From positions 434,001 through 498,000 of the forward strand of contig JAKAUC010000013.1 of assembly GCA_021827865.1 (NCBI GenBank): a stretch of DNA of 64,000 bases, written 5' to 3'. This document shows, piece after piece, positions 41,113 through 49,701 of this stretch. A model generated the notes under the pieces. The model saw nothing but the letters and a program-made list of their open reading frames with translations. It was not told the DNA's origin and ran no database searches. Position numbers and translations under genes: made by a program. Source of the stretch: an archaeon (GTDB taxonomy: Archaea > Thermoproteota > Nitrososphaeria > Nitrososphaerales > Gagatemarchaeaceae). The first letter of the stretch is position 1, and each line of letters opens with the position of its first letter.

Positions 41113-41487
41113 ATGGAAGAAGACGCCGACCTGAAACTACTTGAGCTGCGGAAGATGGAGGAGCTGAGGAAGAGGCTGAAGGCAGCGGAGCCAGCCGCCA
41201 GGAAGGAGGAGACCGATAGGGAGGTCGTCGAAAGGATGCTGTACGACAGGGGGACGGAGGTCCTCGAGGCGGCATACTCATTCTATCCTGCGGAGACAGA
41301 TAGGCTGGTCCGGGAGCTGGCCGGGATGATACGCGCCGGACGGCTCAGGGACAGGATCGCAGGCGGGGAGTTGCTTTCGATATTCAGGCAGGTGGGGCTG
41401 AGGTTCAGGATGAAGACATCCATCAAGGTGATGGATCAGGGAAAGCTGGTGGACCTGAGCGAGAAGCTCGGGAAGAAGGAGGGGTGA
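41113..41487 (+). CDS. PDCD5/TFAR19-family DNA-binding protein
   Basis: Small helical protein of the archaeal PDCD5 family (COG2118). Basic coiled start LKLLELRKMEELRKRLKAA, then a three-helix core EVVERMLYDRGTEVLEAAY, TDRLVRELAGMIRAGRLRDRI and LLSIFRQVGLRFRMK. A TATA-like gttttatt lies at 41078-41085, 28 bases before ATG 41113, so this start is preferred over the track's ATG 41089. The next gene (PAC2 family) follows closely. Confidence 0.75.
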   Translation: MEEDADLKLLELRKMEELRKRLKAAEPAARKEETDREVVERMLYDRGTEVLEAAYSFYPAETDRLVRELAGMIRAGRLRDRIAGGELLSIFRQVGLRFRMKTSIKVMDQGKLVDLSEKLGKKEG

Positions 41488-41494
41488 AGGAGCG

Positions 41495-42256
41495 ACGTCG
41501 GTAAAGGAGAAGGTCCTCGCGGTTCCGAAAGGCCGCCAGCCTGTCCTCGTCTGCGGGCTCCCCGGGAGCGGATATGTGGGGAAGCTCGCGGCGGACCACC
41601 TGGTGACCTCCTTCAAGCTGAAGAAGGTTGCCGAGTACGGCAGTGCAGCCTTCCCGCCTCAGGCGAGCGTGAAGGAGGACGGCACCGTGGATGCGCCCAG
41701 GGGGGAGCTGTACTTCGCGCCTGTGAAGAGAGGGAAGAGCCTCATGGTATTCACGGCCGACGCCCAGCCGACCACGTCTGAGGGGGAATACGAGCTGTCC
41801 GACAGGATCGTGAAGTTCGCCAAGAAGTGCGGGGTGAAGAAGATCTACACGCTCGCCGCGTACATCACAGGCTCGTTCTCGCAGTCCCCGAAAGTGTACG
41901 GGGCGTGCACGTCCAGGGAGATGGCCGACGACCTGTCGGCCAACGGCGTCACTCTGATGAAAGACGGCGGGATCAGCGGGATGAACGGGCTGCTGATAGG
42001 GATGGGGGCGCTCAGAGGGCTGCAGGGGGCGTGCCTCCTCGGGGAGACGTCGGGATACGTGGTCGACGCCTCGGCGTCCAAGGCGGTCCTCGAGCTGCTG
42101 TCGAAGATCCTCGACATCCCGGTGGACACCTCCAGGCTGAAAGAGAGGGCAGACGAGACGCAGAAGCTGATAAGCCAGCTCCAAGCCATGGCGGAGCAGT
42201 CACGGGAGGCTGCCCCCCAGTCTTCGCGCGAGCAGAGGCCGGGCTACATCGGATAG
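41495..42256 (+). CDS. Proteasome assembly chaperone family (PAC2) protein, start codon unclear
   Basis: Archaeal PAC2-fold protein of about 250 residues; relatives guide 20S proteasome assembly. The core begins PVLVCGLPGSGYVGKLAADHLV and has FPPQASVKEDGTVDAP, FTADAQPTTSEGEYELSDRIVKFA, and KDGGISGMNGLLIGMGALRGL. The track starts inside this at GTG 41576, which cuts the conserved start. No ATG, GTG or TTG exists in frame after the stop at 41456-41458. ACG 41495, with ggaggggtg just upstream, is one candidate. Frame error or a rare start are both possible. Two proteasome subunits are coded in the window. Confidence 0.75.
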   Translation, partial: TSVKEKVLAVPKGRQPVLVCGLPGSGYVGKLAADHLVTSFKLKKVAEYGSAAFPPQASVKEDGTVDAPRGELYFAPVKRGKSLMVFTADAQPTTSEGEYELSDRIVKFAKKCGVKKIYTLAAYITGSFSQSPKVYGACTSREMADDLSANGVTLMKDGGISGMNGLLIGMGALRGLQGACLLGETSGYVVDASASKAVLELLSKILDIPVDTSRLKERADETQKLISQLQAMAEQSREAAPQSSREQRPGYIG

Positions 42257-42260
42257 ACGG

Positions 42261-42674
42261 TCAGAAGGGGAAGAAGTCGGGGAACCTGACCCCGAAGATG
42301 GCCACCAGGATTACGTCCAAGACGAGCAGAATGATCCAGGCCAGGACGACGATCCCGACCGCGCCGAACCAGGACGTGTGGAAGGCGCTCCGAAAGACAG
42401 CAAGCCACGCCAGGAAGCCGAGGACCAGGGCCATGACCCCGGCAGCAGAACCCAGGAACGCGCCCAGGGTGAAGGCGACGACGAAGTAGACGACGTAGTA
42501 GACCACCACCCCGCCCAGGGTGGCGCCCATGGCGTTGCCGAAGCTGGCGCGCTCGCCCTTGACCAGCTTCCCGGCGAAGTACACCGGGATTGAGACCACG
42601 ACCCAGAGGACCACAAGGCCTACGAGGTAGACCAGCAGACCGAAGACGCCGCTGGGTGGTTGGGGCGGGAACAA
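42261..42674 (-). CDS. Integral membrane protein with about four helices
   Basis: 137 residues, mostly hydrophobic: helices at about 12-30 (LLVYLVGLVVLWVVVSIPVY), 50-70 (TLGGVVVYYVVYFVVAFTLG), 75-95 and 105-125. The short loops contain few charges (GKLVKGER). No family recognised. The gene follows rtcB on the same strand with a gap of 7 bases and would be cotranscribed with it. Function unknown. Confidence 0.65.
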   Translation of the reverse strand: MFPPQPPSGVFGLLVYLVGLVVLWVVVSIPVYFAGKLVKGERASFGNAMGATLGGVVVYYVVYFVVAFTLGAFLGSAAGVMALVLGFLAWLAVFRSAFHTSWFGAVGIVVLAWIILLVLDVILVAIFGVRFPDFFPF

Positions 42675-42681
42675 GCCGTGC

Positions 42682-44139
42682 TCACCCTTTGATGTTGCCC
42701 ACCGGCCGGAGAGCGACGACCTTCTTCGAGATGCCGGCCCTGTCCATGGTCTCCACGACCTCGGAGATGTCCTTGTAGGCCATCCCGGCCTCCTCGGCGA
42801 GCCCGTCCATGGTGGCGGCCTTCACGTAGATCCCCCGGTCCATCATCTTCCGCTGCAGCTCGGCGCCCCGCACTTCGCGCTTCGCCGCCGTCCGGGACAT
42901 GGTCCTCCCGGACCCGTGGGCGGTGGAGCCGAAGGTCTCTTCCATTGCCTTCTGGGTACCCAGGAGAAGGTACGACCCGGTCTCCATGGAACCTCCTATT
43001 ATCACCGGCTGACCGACCGAGCGGTAGGGGGCAGGGATGTCGCGGTGCCCCGGGCCGAAGCTGCGCGTAGCGCCCTTCCTGTGCACCAGGACGTCGGCCG
43101 TCGTGCCATCGTAGGTGTGCCTCTCCACCTTCGCCACGTTGTGGCACACGTCGTAGATGAGATGCATGTCCATGGCCTCCGCGTCCCTGTGGAAGACCTT
43201 GGAGAAGGCCTCCCTGACGCGCTGCACGATGATCTGCCTGTTGGTGAACGCCATGTTGGCCGCGCAGACCATGGCGCCGTAGTAGTCCTTCCCCTCCTTC
43301 GACGCGAAGGGGGCGCAGGCGAGCTCCCTGTCCCTGACCTGGATGCCGTACTTCTTCATCGCTCCGTCGAAGACTCTGAGGTAGTCGCTCCCTATCTGGT
43401 GCCCGAACCCGCGGCTGCCGCAGTGGACCATCACCAGCACCTGGTCGTCTTGGACGATCCCAAAGTGCCTGGCGAGGTCGGGGTCGAAGTGCCTGGCCGG
43501 GTCGACCACCTGGATCTCGAGGTAGTGGTTGCCTGAGCCCAGGGTCCCCAGCTGGTCTATCCCCCTGCTCCGGGCCTGGCGGCTCACCTTGGAGGGGTCG
43601 GCCCCCTTGATGTACCCCCCTTCTTCGACATGCGAAGGGTCGTCCTCCCACGCCTGGCCATTCTCGGCGCACCACTTCACCCCGTACTTCATGATCTCGT
43701 CGAACTGCGGCTCGCTGACCTTCAGGAACCCCTTTACGCCGACTCCGGCAGGAACAAGCTTGAAAATGAGGTCTACCAGCTCCTTTACCTTTGGTTTGAC
43801 CTCTGGAAATGTAAGGTTCGTCCTTATCAGGCGCATCCCACAATTGATGTCGAATCCGATACCTCCAGGTGAAATCACGCCATTTTCGACGTCGAACGCC
43901 GCCACCCCCCCTATCGGGAACCCATATCCCCAGTGGGCGTCGGCCATGGCGTAGGCCTGCCGCACTATCCCCGGTAGGCAGGCGACGTTGGTCACCTGCT
44001 CGATGACGCCGGCATCCATGCCGTCGAGGAGCTTGCGCGTGGCGTAGATCTTGGCCGGGACGATCATCCCCTCCTTGTAGGACCGCGGAATCTCCCATGA
44101 ATAGTCGGAGAGCTGCTTGAACGAGCTTGTCTGTGCCAC
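42682..44139 (-). CDS. rtcB: tRNA-splicing ligase RtcB
   Basis: GTP-dependent RNA ligase that joins tRNA exons. 485 residues, without an intein. Landmarks: FDINCGMRLIRTNL with the metal-binding Cys, LGTLGSGNHYLEIQVV, VHCGSRGFGHQIGSDYL with His ligands, GSMETGSYLLLGTQKAMEE, and STAHGSGRTMSRTAAKRE with the guanylated histidine. A TATA-like cccttaaagg (minus, about 44175-44183) lies upstream. Its cofactor archease is coded just upstream, on the same strand, with 56 bases between. Confidence 0.97.
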   Translation of the reverse strand: MAQTSSFKQLSDYSWEIPRSYKEGMIVPAKIYATRKLLDGMDAGVIEQVTNVACLPGIVRQAYAMADAHWGYGFPIGGVAAFDVENGVISPGGIGFDINCGMRLIRTNLTFPEVKPKVKELVDLIFKLVPAGVGVKGFLKVSEPQFDEIMKYGVKWCAENGQAWEDDPSHVEEGGYIKGADPSKVSRQARSRGIDQLGTLGSGNHYLEIQVVDPARHFDPDLARHFGIVQDDQVLVMVHCGSRGFGHQIGSDYLRVFDGAMKKYGIQVRDRELACAPFASKEGKDYYGAMVCAANMAFTNRQIIVQRVREAFSKVFHRDAEAMDMHLIYDVCHNVAKVERHTYDGTTADVLVHRKGATRSFGPGHRDIPAPYRSVGQPVIIGGSMETGSYLLLGTQKAMEETFGSTAHGSGRTMSRTAAKREVRGAELQRKMMDRGIYVKAATMDGLAEEAGMAYKDISEVVETMDRAGISKKVVALRPVGNIKG

Positions 44140-44195
44140 CCAGAGCCCCTGCCTTTTCTTTTGGTCACGCGCTGAGCCTTTAAGGGTTTAGAGGG

Positions 44196-44618
44196 TCAGA
44201 TGTCGAGGACGACGGTCGCCTTCCACGCGCTACCCTCGTGGCGTATTCCAAACATGTGCATGGTCACCGCCTTCACGTCGTTTCTGAGGGAGTGGCGCTC
44301 CCTGTCGATGGGCTCCCCTCGTGCAGTCGCCCTGAGCGACCGGCCGTCGGACGAGACCTGGACGCCGTAGTCCCTGAAGAGGAGGGAGTCGACGTCCTTG
44401 GCTATGATAAGCTCGGTGAGGAAGTCATAGAGGAGCCGGTCGGAGTCATCGGACGCCAGAGCGATGTCCCTCCCCACCGTCGGGCGGAGGGTCGTTGGAT
44501 CGACCATGATGTCGGTGATCGCGCGGGCGCATGCCTCGAAGAGCTCGCCGAGGGAGGCGGCTTCGGCCTCGAAGGCGATGTCGGCGAGGGCTACGTCCGG
44601 GAGGTAGCGGAAGGTCAA
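44196..44618 (-). CDS. Archease, RtcB cofactor
   Basis: Helps guanylate RtcB and widens its substrate use. 140 residues: FRYLPDVALADIAFEAEAASL at the start, a helix with LFEACARAITDIM, a middle strand LYDFLTELIIAKDVDSLLFRD, and the ending KAVTMHMFGIRHEGSAWKATVVLDI, where the conserved His/Asp metal residues are found. Located directly upstream of rtcB, the usual partner arrangement. Start is within purine-rich sequence; an ATG-based start is taken. Confidence 0.92.
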   Translation of the reverse strand: MTFRYLPDVALADIAFEAEAASLGELFEACARAITDIMVDPTTLRPTVGRDIALASDDSDRLLYDFLTELIIAKDVDSLLFRDYGVQVSSDGRSLRATARGEPIDRERHSLRNDVKAVTMHMFGIRHEGSAWKATVVLDI

Positions 44619-44666
44619 GGGCGTCTGTTCCCGCCGTCCCGGCCGTCCTCTTAACCTGTGCGCGGG

Positions 44667-45878
44667 CTAGGCCGCGGTCCGTGCCTGGACCACGCCGAGC
44701 TCCTTCCCCGCGGTCTCGAAGGCCGTTATGGCGAAGTCGAGGTCCTCCTTGGCGAGGGCAGCGTTCATGATCGTCCGTATCCTCGCCTTCCCCTGGGCGA
44801 CCATCGGGTACACTATGGGGAGGGCGAAGACCCCGATCTCGAAGAGTCGGGCGCTGAGCTTCTTGGCCTTGCCGCTCTCACCCACCATCACAGGTGTTAT
44901 GGGGGTCTCGCTCCTGCCTATGTCGAACCCCAGGTCCTTCATGGCCTTCTTGAAGTACCGGGTATTATCCCAGAGCCTCTGGACGTGCTGCGGCTCGCTC
45001 TCCAGGACGTCCACCGCAGCCAGGCATGCGGCCGCCACCGCCGGTGGGTGGGACCCGCTCAGAAGCCAGGTACGGGACTTGTTGTAGGCGAAGTTCACCA
45101 GGTCCTTGGACCCTGAGACGTGCCCCCCCACGACCCCGAAGGCCTTGGAGAAGGTCCCCATCTCGACGTGTACCTTGTCCCGCGAAAGGCCGAAGTGGGA
45201 CACTATCCCTCTCCCTCCCTTCCCCAGGACCCCCTCGCCGTGGGCGTCGTCGACGTACACCATGGCGCCGTGCTCGGCGCCGAGGGCCGCTACCTTGTCG
45301 AGGGGCGCGACGTCGCCGTCCATGGAGAAGACGCCGTCAGTGATTATGAGGATGCGCCTGTATGGAGGGGTCGACTTCTCTGCCTCGGCGAGCACCCGGG
45401 CGAGGTCTTCAGTGTCGGCGTGCTTGTAGACCTTGCGTTCCGCAGCGGAGAGCCTGACGCCGTCGATGATGCTCCCGTGGTTCAGTTCGTCGCTTATGAT
45501 CAGGTCCCCCTTCCCCGCCAGCTGCGGTATGAGTCCGGAGTTGGCGGCGAACCCCGTCTGGTACACCAGGGACGCCTCGGCGTCCTTGAACTTGGCCAGC
45601 CGCCTCTCGAGCTCCACATGGGTGTCCATGTTCCCAGCTATGGGGCGGACCGACCCCGAACCCGCGCCGTGCGTCCGGACGGCCTCGATGGCAGCATCCT
45701 TCAGCCTCGGGTGGTTGCTTAGTCCGAGGTAGTTGTTAGAACAGAACATCAGCACCTTCTTCCCGTCGACCACGCACCACGGGGTGCTGGGCCCTCCGAG
45801 GACGCGCAGCTTCCAGTCGAGCTCCTGGCGGACCAGGTCGTCATATTCCTGCCTGAGAAAGGTTGTAGGGTCTCTCAA
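44667..45878 (-). CDS. kbl: 2-amino-3-ketobutyrate CoA ligase (glycine C-acetyltransferase)
   Basis: PLP enzyme of the alpha-oxoamine synthase family. CSNNYLGLSNHPRLKDAAI, ISDELNHGSIIDGVRLS, VYVDDAHGEGVLG and the PLP-binding MGTFSKAFGVVGGHVSG are present. 403 residues. It cleaves 2-amino-3-ketobutyrate with CoA to glycine and acetyl-CoA, the second step of threonine breakdown. The threonine dehydrogenase-like gene lies just upstream on the same strand (27 bases). Close relatives make 5-aminolevulinate or biotin precursors, but the partner gene favours Kbl. Confidence 0.9.
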   Translation of the reverse strand: MRDPTTFLRQEYDDLVRQELDWKLRVLGGPSTPWCVVDGKKVLMFCSNNYLGLSNHPRLKDAAIEAVRTHGAGSGSVRPIAGNMDTHVELERRLAKFKDAEASLVYQTGFAANSGLIPQLAGKGDLIISDELNHGSIIDGVRLSAAERKVYKHADTEDLARVLAEAEKSTPPYRRILIITDGVFSMDGDVAPLDKVAALGAEHGAMVYVDDAHGEGVLGKGGRGIVSHFGLSRDKVHVEMGTFSKAFGVVGGHVSGSKDLVNFAYNKSRTWLLSGSHPPAVAAACLAAVDVLESEPQHVQRLWDNTRYFKKAMKDLGFDIGRSETPITPVMVGESGKAKKLSARLFEIGVFALPIVYPMVAQGKARIRTIMNAALAKEDLDFAITAFETAGKELGVVQARTAA

Positions 45879-45905
45879 CGCTTCTCGACGCGCCCCTCTG
45901 TGTGG

Positions 45906-46874
45906 TTAAACGCCTTTCCCCTCAGCCCTTAGCCGCGGCCCCAGTTTGGCGAGCATGTCGGCCACCATCCCCCCCAGGTCGTAGTCAGGCTTCCAGCCCC
46001 AGTCGCGCCTGGCTTCGGTGTCGTCTATGGACTGCGGCCAGGAGTCGGCGATCTTCTGCCGCGAGTCAGGAGAGTAGCTCACCTTGAACCCATGGACCCG
46101 CTTCGATATGGCGGCGGCGAGCTCCCCGGCAGAGAAGCTGAACGCTGCGAGATTGTAGCCGAGGTGACGGGGCACCTTTGACCCGGGCGCCTCCATCAGC
46201 TGGACCGTGGCCTTCAGGGCGTCGGGCATGTACATCATGGGGAGTATCGTGTCCTCGCGCAGGAAGCAGGTGTATGCCCCCGTCCTGATGGCCTCGTAGA
46301 ATATCTCCACGGCGTAGTCCGTGGTCCCCCCTCCGGGCGGGGTCACGTTGCTGATCAGGCCAGGGTAGCGTAGGCACCTGACGTCGAGCCCGTACTTCCC
46401 GTGGTAGTAATTGCAGAGGAGCTCTCCGGCGACCTTAGTCACGCCGTACATCGTGGTTGGATTCAGGGGCACGTTCTGGGGGGCGTCTGTCCGCGGCGCG
46501 TCCGGTCCGAAGGCTCCGATGGAGCTTGGCCAGAACACCCGGGAGACGCCGTTCGTCCTGGAGGCCTCCAGGACGTTCCTCAGCCCGTCCATGTTCACCG
46601 TCCAGGCGAGCTGGGGGTCCTTCTCCCCCGTCGCGGACAGGAGGGCTGCGAGGTGGTATACGGTGTCTATCCTGTGCTCCTTCAGCGCGGCGGACACGGC
46701 GGCCTGGTCTCCGGTGTCGAGGGTGACCAATGGGCCGTCCCTGAGCGACTGCCCCCCCGGGGACCTGTGGATCGCCGCGACCACGCTGTCGCTACCGTAG
46801 AGCCCCCTGAGGTGCGGGACGAGCTCCGCGCCAATCTGACCGGCCGAGCCGGTGACGAGGACTCTGTGGGCCAA
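45906..46874 (-). CDS. tdh: L-threonine 3-dehydrogenase, epimerase-like short type
   Basis: NAD-dependent dehydrogenase of the UDP-sugar epimerase fold. NAD loop RVLVTGSAGQIGAELVPHL, VFWPSSIGAFGPDAP, and catalytic TTMYGVTKVAGELLCNYYH (YxxxK). DVRCLRYPGLISN and DYAVEIFYEAIR are shared with bacterial short-chain threonine dehydrogenases. The track's start (TTG 46895) sits before the likely transcription start; TTG 46874 lies about 28 bases after a ccttaaacg TATA-like element and begins MAHRVLVTG. Kbl is next in the operon, so both steps of threonine to glycine are coded together. Confidence 0.88.
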   Translation of the reverse strand: MAHRVLVTGSAGQIGAELVPHLRGLYGSDSVVAAIHRSPGGQSLRDGPLVTLDTGDQAAVSAALKEHRIDTVYHLAALLSATGEKDPQLAWTVNMDGLRNVLEASRTNGVSRVFWPSSIGAFGPDAPRTDAPQNVPLNPTTMYGVTKVAGELLCNYYHGKYGLDVRCLRYPGLISNVTPPGGGTTDYAVEIFYEAIRTGAYTCFLREDTILPMMYMPDALKATVQLMEAPGSKVPRHLGYNLAAFSFSAGELAAAISKRVHGFKVSYSPDSRQKIADSWPQSIDDTEARRDWGWKPDYDLGGMVADMLAKLGPRLRAEGKGV

Positions 46875-46915
46875 CTCAAGACGGCGCCGGCGCAACCCGT
46901 TTAAGGCTTAGCGGG

Positions 46916-47146
46916 CTACAGGAGGATCTTCATCGTTATCGTGGAGACGACCCCGGGCTTGGACCTGAGGTTCTCAGCTATGATGGACTTCACTGCCTGA
47001 TCGTCCGCCCCCTCCACCATTATCAGCAGGTCGTAGAGGCCGTAGAGCTGGTAGACCGACTTTATCCCCGGAGTCCCCCTCAGCGAGGCGACGCTCTCCT
47101 CCTCTGAGCCGGGGCTGAGGTTCACCAGGACTATCGCTCGCTCCAT
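46916..47146 (-). CDS. Stand-alone Lrp/AsnC ligand-binding (RAM) domain
   Basis: 76 residues with the Lrp ligand domain and no DNA-binding part: AIVLVNLSPGSEEESVASLRG, IKSVYQLYGLYDLLIMVEGAD, and KPGVVSTITMKIL. Such domains bind amino acids or small ligands and may tune other Lrp proteins. Just upstream of the threonine degradation genes and in the same direction, hence a sensor for amino acids is plausible. A TATA-like tctttaatcc lies near 47173. Confidence 0.9.
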   Translation of the reverse strand: MERAIVLVNLSPGSEEESVASLRGTPGIKSVYQLYGLYDLLIMVEGADDQAVKSIIAENLRSKPGVVSTITMKILL

Positions 47147-47196
47147 GCCTCACCGGGCGAGCGGGGGCCCATGGATTAAAGATTACTCCCCCGACT

Positions 47197-48468
47197 TCAG
47201 GCGCGGGAGATGCGCTTCACCGCGTCTTCCAGGGGCATGGTCTCTTCGCTGTGGCCCCTCATGTCCCTCAGGGTTACGGAGCCGGCCTTGGCCTCCCTCT
47301 CGCCTATGATCACCGCCCAGGTTGCCCCCATCCGGCTGGCGTCCTCAAGCTGCTTCGACAGCGGCCGCCCCTGCAGGGAGGTTTCGCATGGGATGCCCGC
47401 TTCCATCAGCGCCCTCCTGGCCCTCGACGCCTGGGCCCCGAGGCTCCCCCCCGCGACCGCCACGTAGGCGAGCAGCCCCGGGGCCCTGCCCTGGGCGGCG
47501 ATAGACAGAGCCATCCGCTCTATCCCCCCCGCCGCGCCGGTGGCCGAGAGGTCGGGCCGGCCGAACATGCGAGGCAGGGCGTCGTACCTCCCACCCCCGA
47601 ACAGGGACCCGAGGCGCGGGTTCCTGTTGTCCGTGGCTTCGAAGACGACCCCGGTGTAGTAGTCGATCCCCCTTACTATGCTCATGTTGTACTCCACGTT
47701 CCTAACCCCTCTGGAGTCGAGCATGTCGGCCAGGGCCCTGAGGTCCTTGGCCGCGTCCTCCCCCGACTCCATGACCTTCGACAGGACTTCGTCGGGCTTC
47801 CCCCGCAGGCGGCCGAAGTCTAACAGCTCCCGCACCTCCCCGGCGCTGAATCCTTTCGCCACGTACTCGCCTGTCAGCTCCTCGGCGGTCTTCTTCTCCA
47901 CCTTGTCGAGGGCGCGCATGAAGTCGACCAGGCGGGCGTCGTCGGTGATTCCGATCCGCCTTCGGATGAAGCTCTCCACCACGCGCCGGTCCCCGACCTT
48001 TATCGTGACGTCTGACAGCCCAAGCCGGCCGAGCATGGCCGAGGAGGCGTCCAACACCTCGGCGTCGGCTTCGACTGAGGGCGGCCCGAATATCTCCAGG
48101 TCCCACTGGTGGGACCACCTGTACCTGCCGTACTGCGGCTCGTCGTAGCGCCAGATCCCACCGGCTGCGGCGAGCTTCACCGGGAGCCGGAGGCCCTTGC
48201 GGGAGCAGACGTAGCGGGCGATCCCCACGGTCATGTCGAAACGGAGCCCGACGTCCCTGCCGCCCTTGTCCTTGAAGGCGTAGATCTCTTTGTCGACCGC
48301 TTCGCCGCTCTTGGCCCTGAGGATGCCGAGGTGCTCCAGCGAAGCGGGTTCCATGAGCTGGAAATTGTAGAGCTTGGACACCTCTTCGAAGGCCGCCCTC
48401 ACCCTCGAGTGGAGGGCGTACCTGTCCGGCTCAATGTCGTCCACCCCCCTGGGGAGCGAGAGGTCCAA
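47197..48468 (-). CDS. hisS: Histidyl-tRNA synthetase
   Basis: Charges tRNA-His. Class II core with motif 1 region LYNFQLMEPASLEHL, motif 2 VGLRFDMTVGIARYVC with RYRWSHQWDLEIFG, HisA motif GIDYYTGVVFEA, GGGRYDALPRMFG, and motif 3 GAAGGIERMALSI. The C-terminal anticodon domain runs from about 335 to 423. It ends close to rfcS, transcribed in the same direction with 1 base between. Confidence 0.95.
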   Translation of the reverse strand: MDLSLPRGVDDIEPDRYALHSRVRAAFEEVSKLYNFQLMEPASLEHLGILRAKSGEAVDKEIYAFKDKGGRDVGLRFDMTVGIARYVCSRKGLRLPVKLAAAGGIWRYDEPQYGRYRWSHQWDLEIFGPPSVEADAEVLDASSAMLGRLGLSDVTIKVGDRRVVESFIRRRIGITDDARLVDFMRALDKVEKKTAEELTGEYVAKGFSAGEVRELLDFGRLRGKPDEVLSKVMESGEDAAKDLRALADMLDSRGVRNVEYNMSIVRGIDYYTGVVFEATDNRNPRLGSLFGGGRYDALPRMFGRPDLSATGAAGGIERMALSIAAQGRAPGLLAYVAVAGGSLGAQASRARRALMEAGIPCETSLQGRPLSKQLEDASRMGATWAVIIGEREAKAGSVTLRDMRGHSEETMPLEDAVKRISRA

Positions 48469-48469
48469 C

Positions 48470-49423
48470 CTAGGCGGCCTTCTCCTTCAGCGAGGAGAGC
48501 TGGGCGAGCATGGCCGTGAGCTGGAGCTCTGGCTGCGACCCCTGCACGAGGCGGAAGTCGTACTCGGCGAGGATTGATATGACCTTGCCCAGGTCGGGGA
48601 CTTTGATCTCCCCGAGAGACTCGTTGGCGAACTTCAGGAAGTCCCTCTCCGGGATGCCGTAGACCCTGGTAAGCTCGATCATCTTCGTCCGTGCGGCCTC
48701 GAAGTCCCCGTCCAGGGCGGCCTTCATGATGCCCGCCACGCGCCCCTTCACCGCGGAGCCTGTGACTGACTTCACCGAGTCGAGCGTGATCTCTCCGGAG
48801 GCTGACGCAGCCTGCAGCATATTGATCGCCTGCCTCAGGTCGCCCTGGGTGGCATCGTAGATCGCGGTGAAGACGGAGTCGCCCGAGTGCTTCAGCTTCT
48901 CCTTCTTCGCTATGACCTTCAGGTGCTCGACCACCGGTTCCTCGGCGTACCTCTGGAACCTGAATATGGCGCACCGGCTCTGAAGGGGCTCGATTATGCC
49001 GGACGAATAGTTGCAGATCAGGACGAAGCGGGTGTGCTCCGAGTTCTCCTCCATGATGCGGCGAAGGGCTGTCTGGCCGTCGGAGGTCATCTCGTCGCTT
49101 TCGTCGAGGATCACGAGCCTGTACGGGACCCCCTCCCTCCTGTCCGCGAACCTGGCGAAGGTCTTGACCCTCTCCCGGACCACGTCTATCCCGCGCTCGT
49201 CGCTGGCGTTGAGCGAAAGGGTGTAGTCGCGCCAGGGCTCACCGAGCACCTGTCTGGCTAATATCATGGCGGTGGTGGTCTTCCCTGAGCCGGGCGGGCC
49301 GGCGAAGAGGAGGTGCGGGAGCTGCTCCTTCTTTTGGAGGAGCGCCTCCAGCCTGTGCTTTACCGACTCCTGGTCGACCATCTCAGCCATGGTGTACGGC
49401 CTGTACTTCTCCACCCACATCAT
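48470..49423 (-). CDS. rfcS: Replication factor C small subunit
   Basis: Clamp-loader AAA+ subunit that puts PCNA on DNA. Walker A FAGPPGSGKTTTAMILA (about 41-57), Walker B VILDESDEMTSDGQTALRRIM, sensor FVLICNYSSGIIEPLQSRCA with the SRC arginine finger. 317 residues is normal. The large subunit is not in the window. It lies next to hisS and diverges from the GINS-MCM genes, with a roughly 280-base gap holding A/T-rich elements for both directions. Confidence 0.96.
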   Translation of the reverse strand: MMWVEKYRPYTMAEMVDQESVKHRLEALLQKKEQLPHLLFAGPPGSGKTTTAMILARQVLGEPWRDYTLSLNASDERGIDVVRERVKTFARFADRREGVPYRLVILDESDEMTSDGQTALRRIMEENSEHTRFVLICNYSSGIIEPLQSRCAIFRFQRYAEEPVVEHLKVIAKKEKLKHSGDSVFTAIYDATQGDLRQAINMLQAASASGEITLDSVKSVTGSAVKGRVAGIMKAALDGDFEAARTKMIELTRVYGIPERDFLKFANESLGEIKVPDLGKVISILAEYDFRLVQGSQPELQLTAMLAQLSSLKEKAA

Positions 49424-49701
49424 GTCCGCCAGGGGCGTCTACGCTCCCCCCTTCGCAGTCCTTCGGTCCAACTCTGAGAAGACTGGCATCCGGTTCTTAT
49501 TTATCCGTTCAAGAAAAAGTTGGCCAGTCCCTGGAATCCTTCGCCGCCGCAGGGTTTTGGGGATCGCTGTCGGGCCAAAGGGCTTCGTGCCCCCCGGGGG
49601 GAGGCGCGGGCGGGAGGGTCTCGGGCGCTCGCTCAAGGTCCGGCGGAGCCTTCTAGAATCGCCCAACATTTATTATCGAGGTGGGGCCCTTGGCGCCCGG
49701 T
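49424..49701. other. Divergent promoter region between RFC and GINS genes
   Basis: About 280 bases. Two A/T-rich stretches are visible: ggataaataag (minus, about 49497-49507), upstream of rfcS, and acatttattat (49668-49677) upstream of the GINS gene. The track's frames here lack recognisable similarity. Confidence 0.5.

Noticed and set aside
49681-49701. GTG 49681 as start of the GINS gene.
   Set aside because: It lies only a few bases after the TATA-like element at 49668-49677, so it would not be inside the transcript; TTG 49702 fits better.
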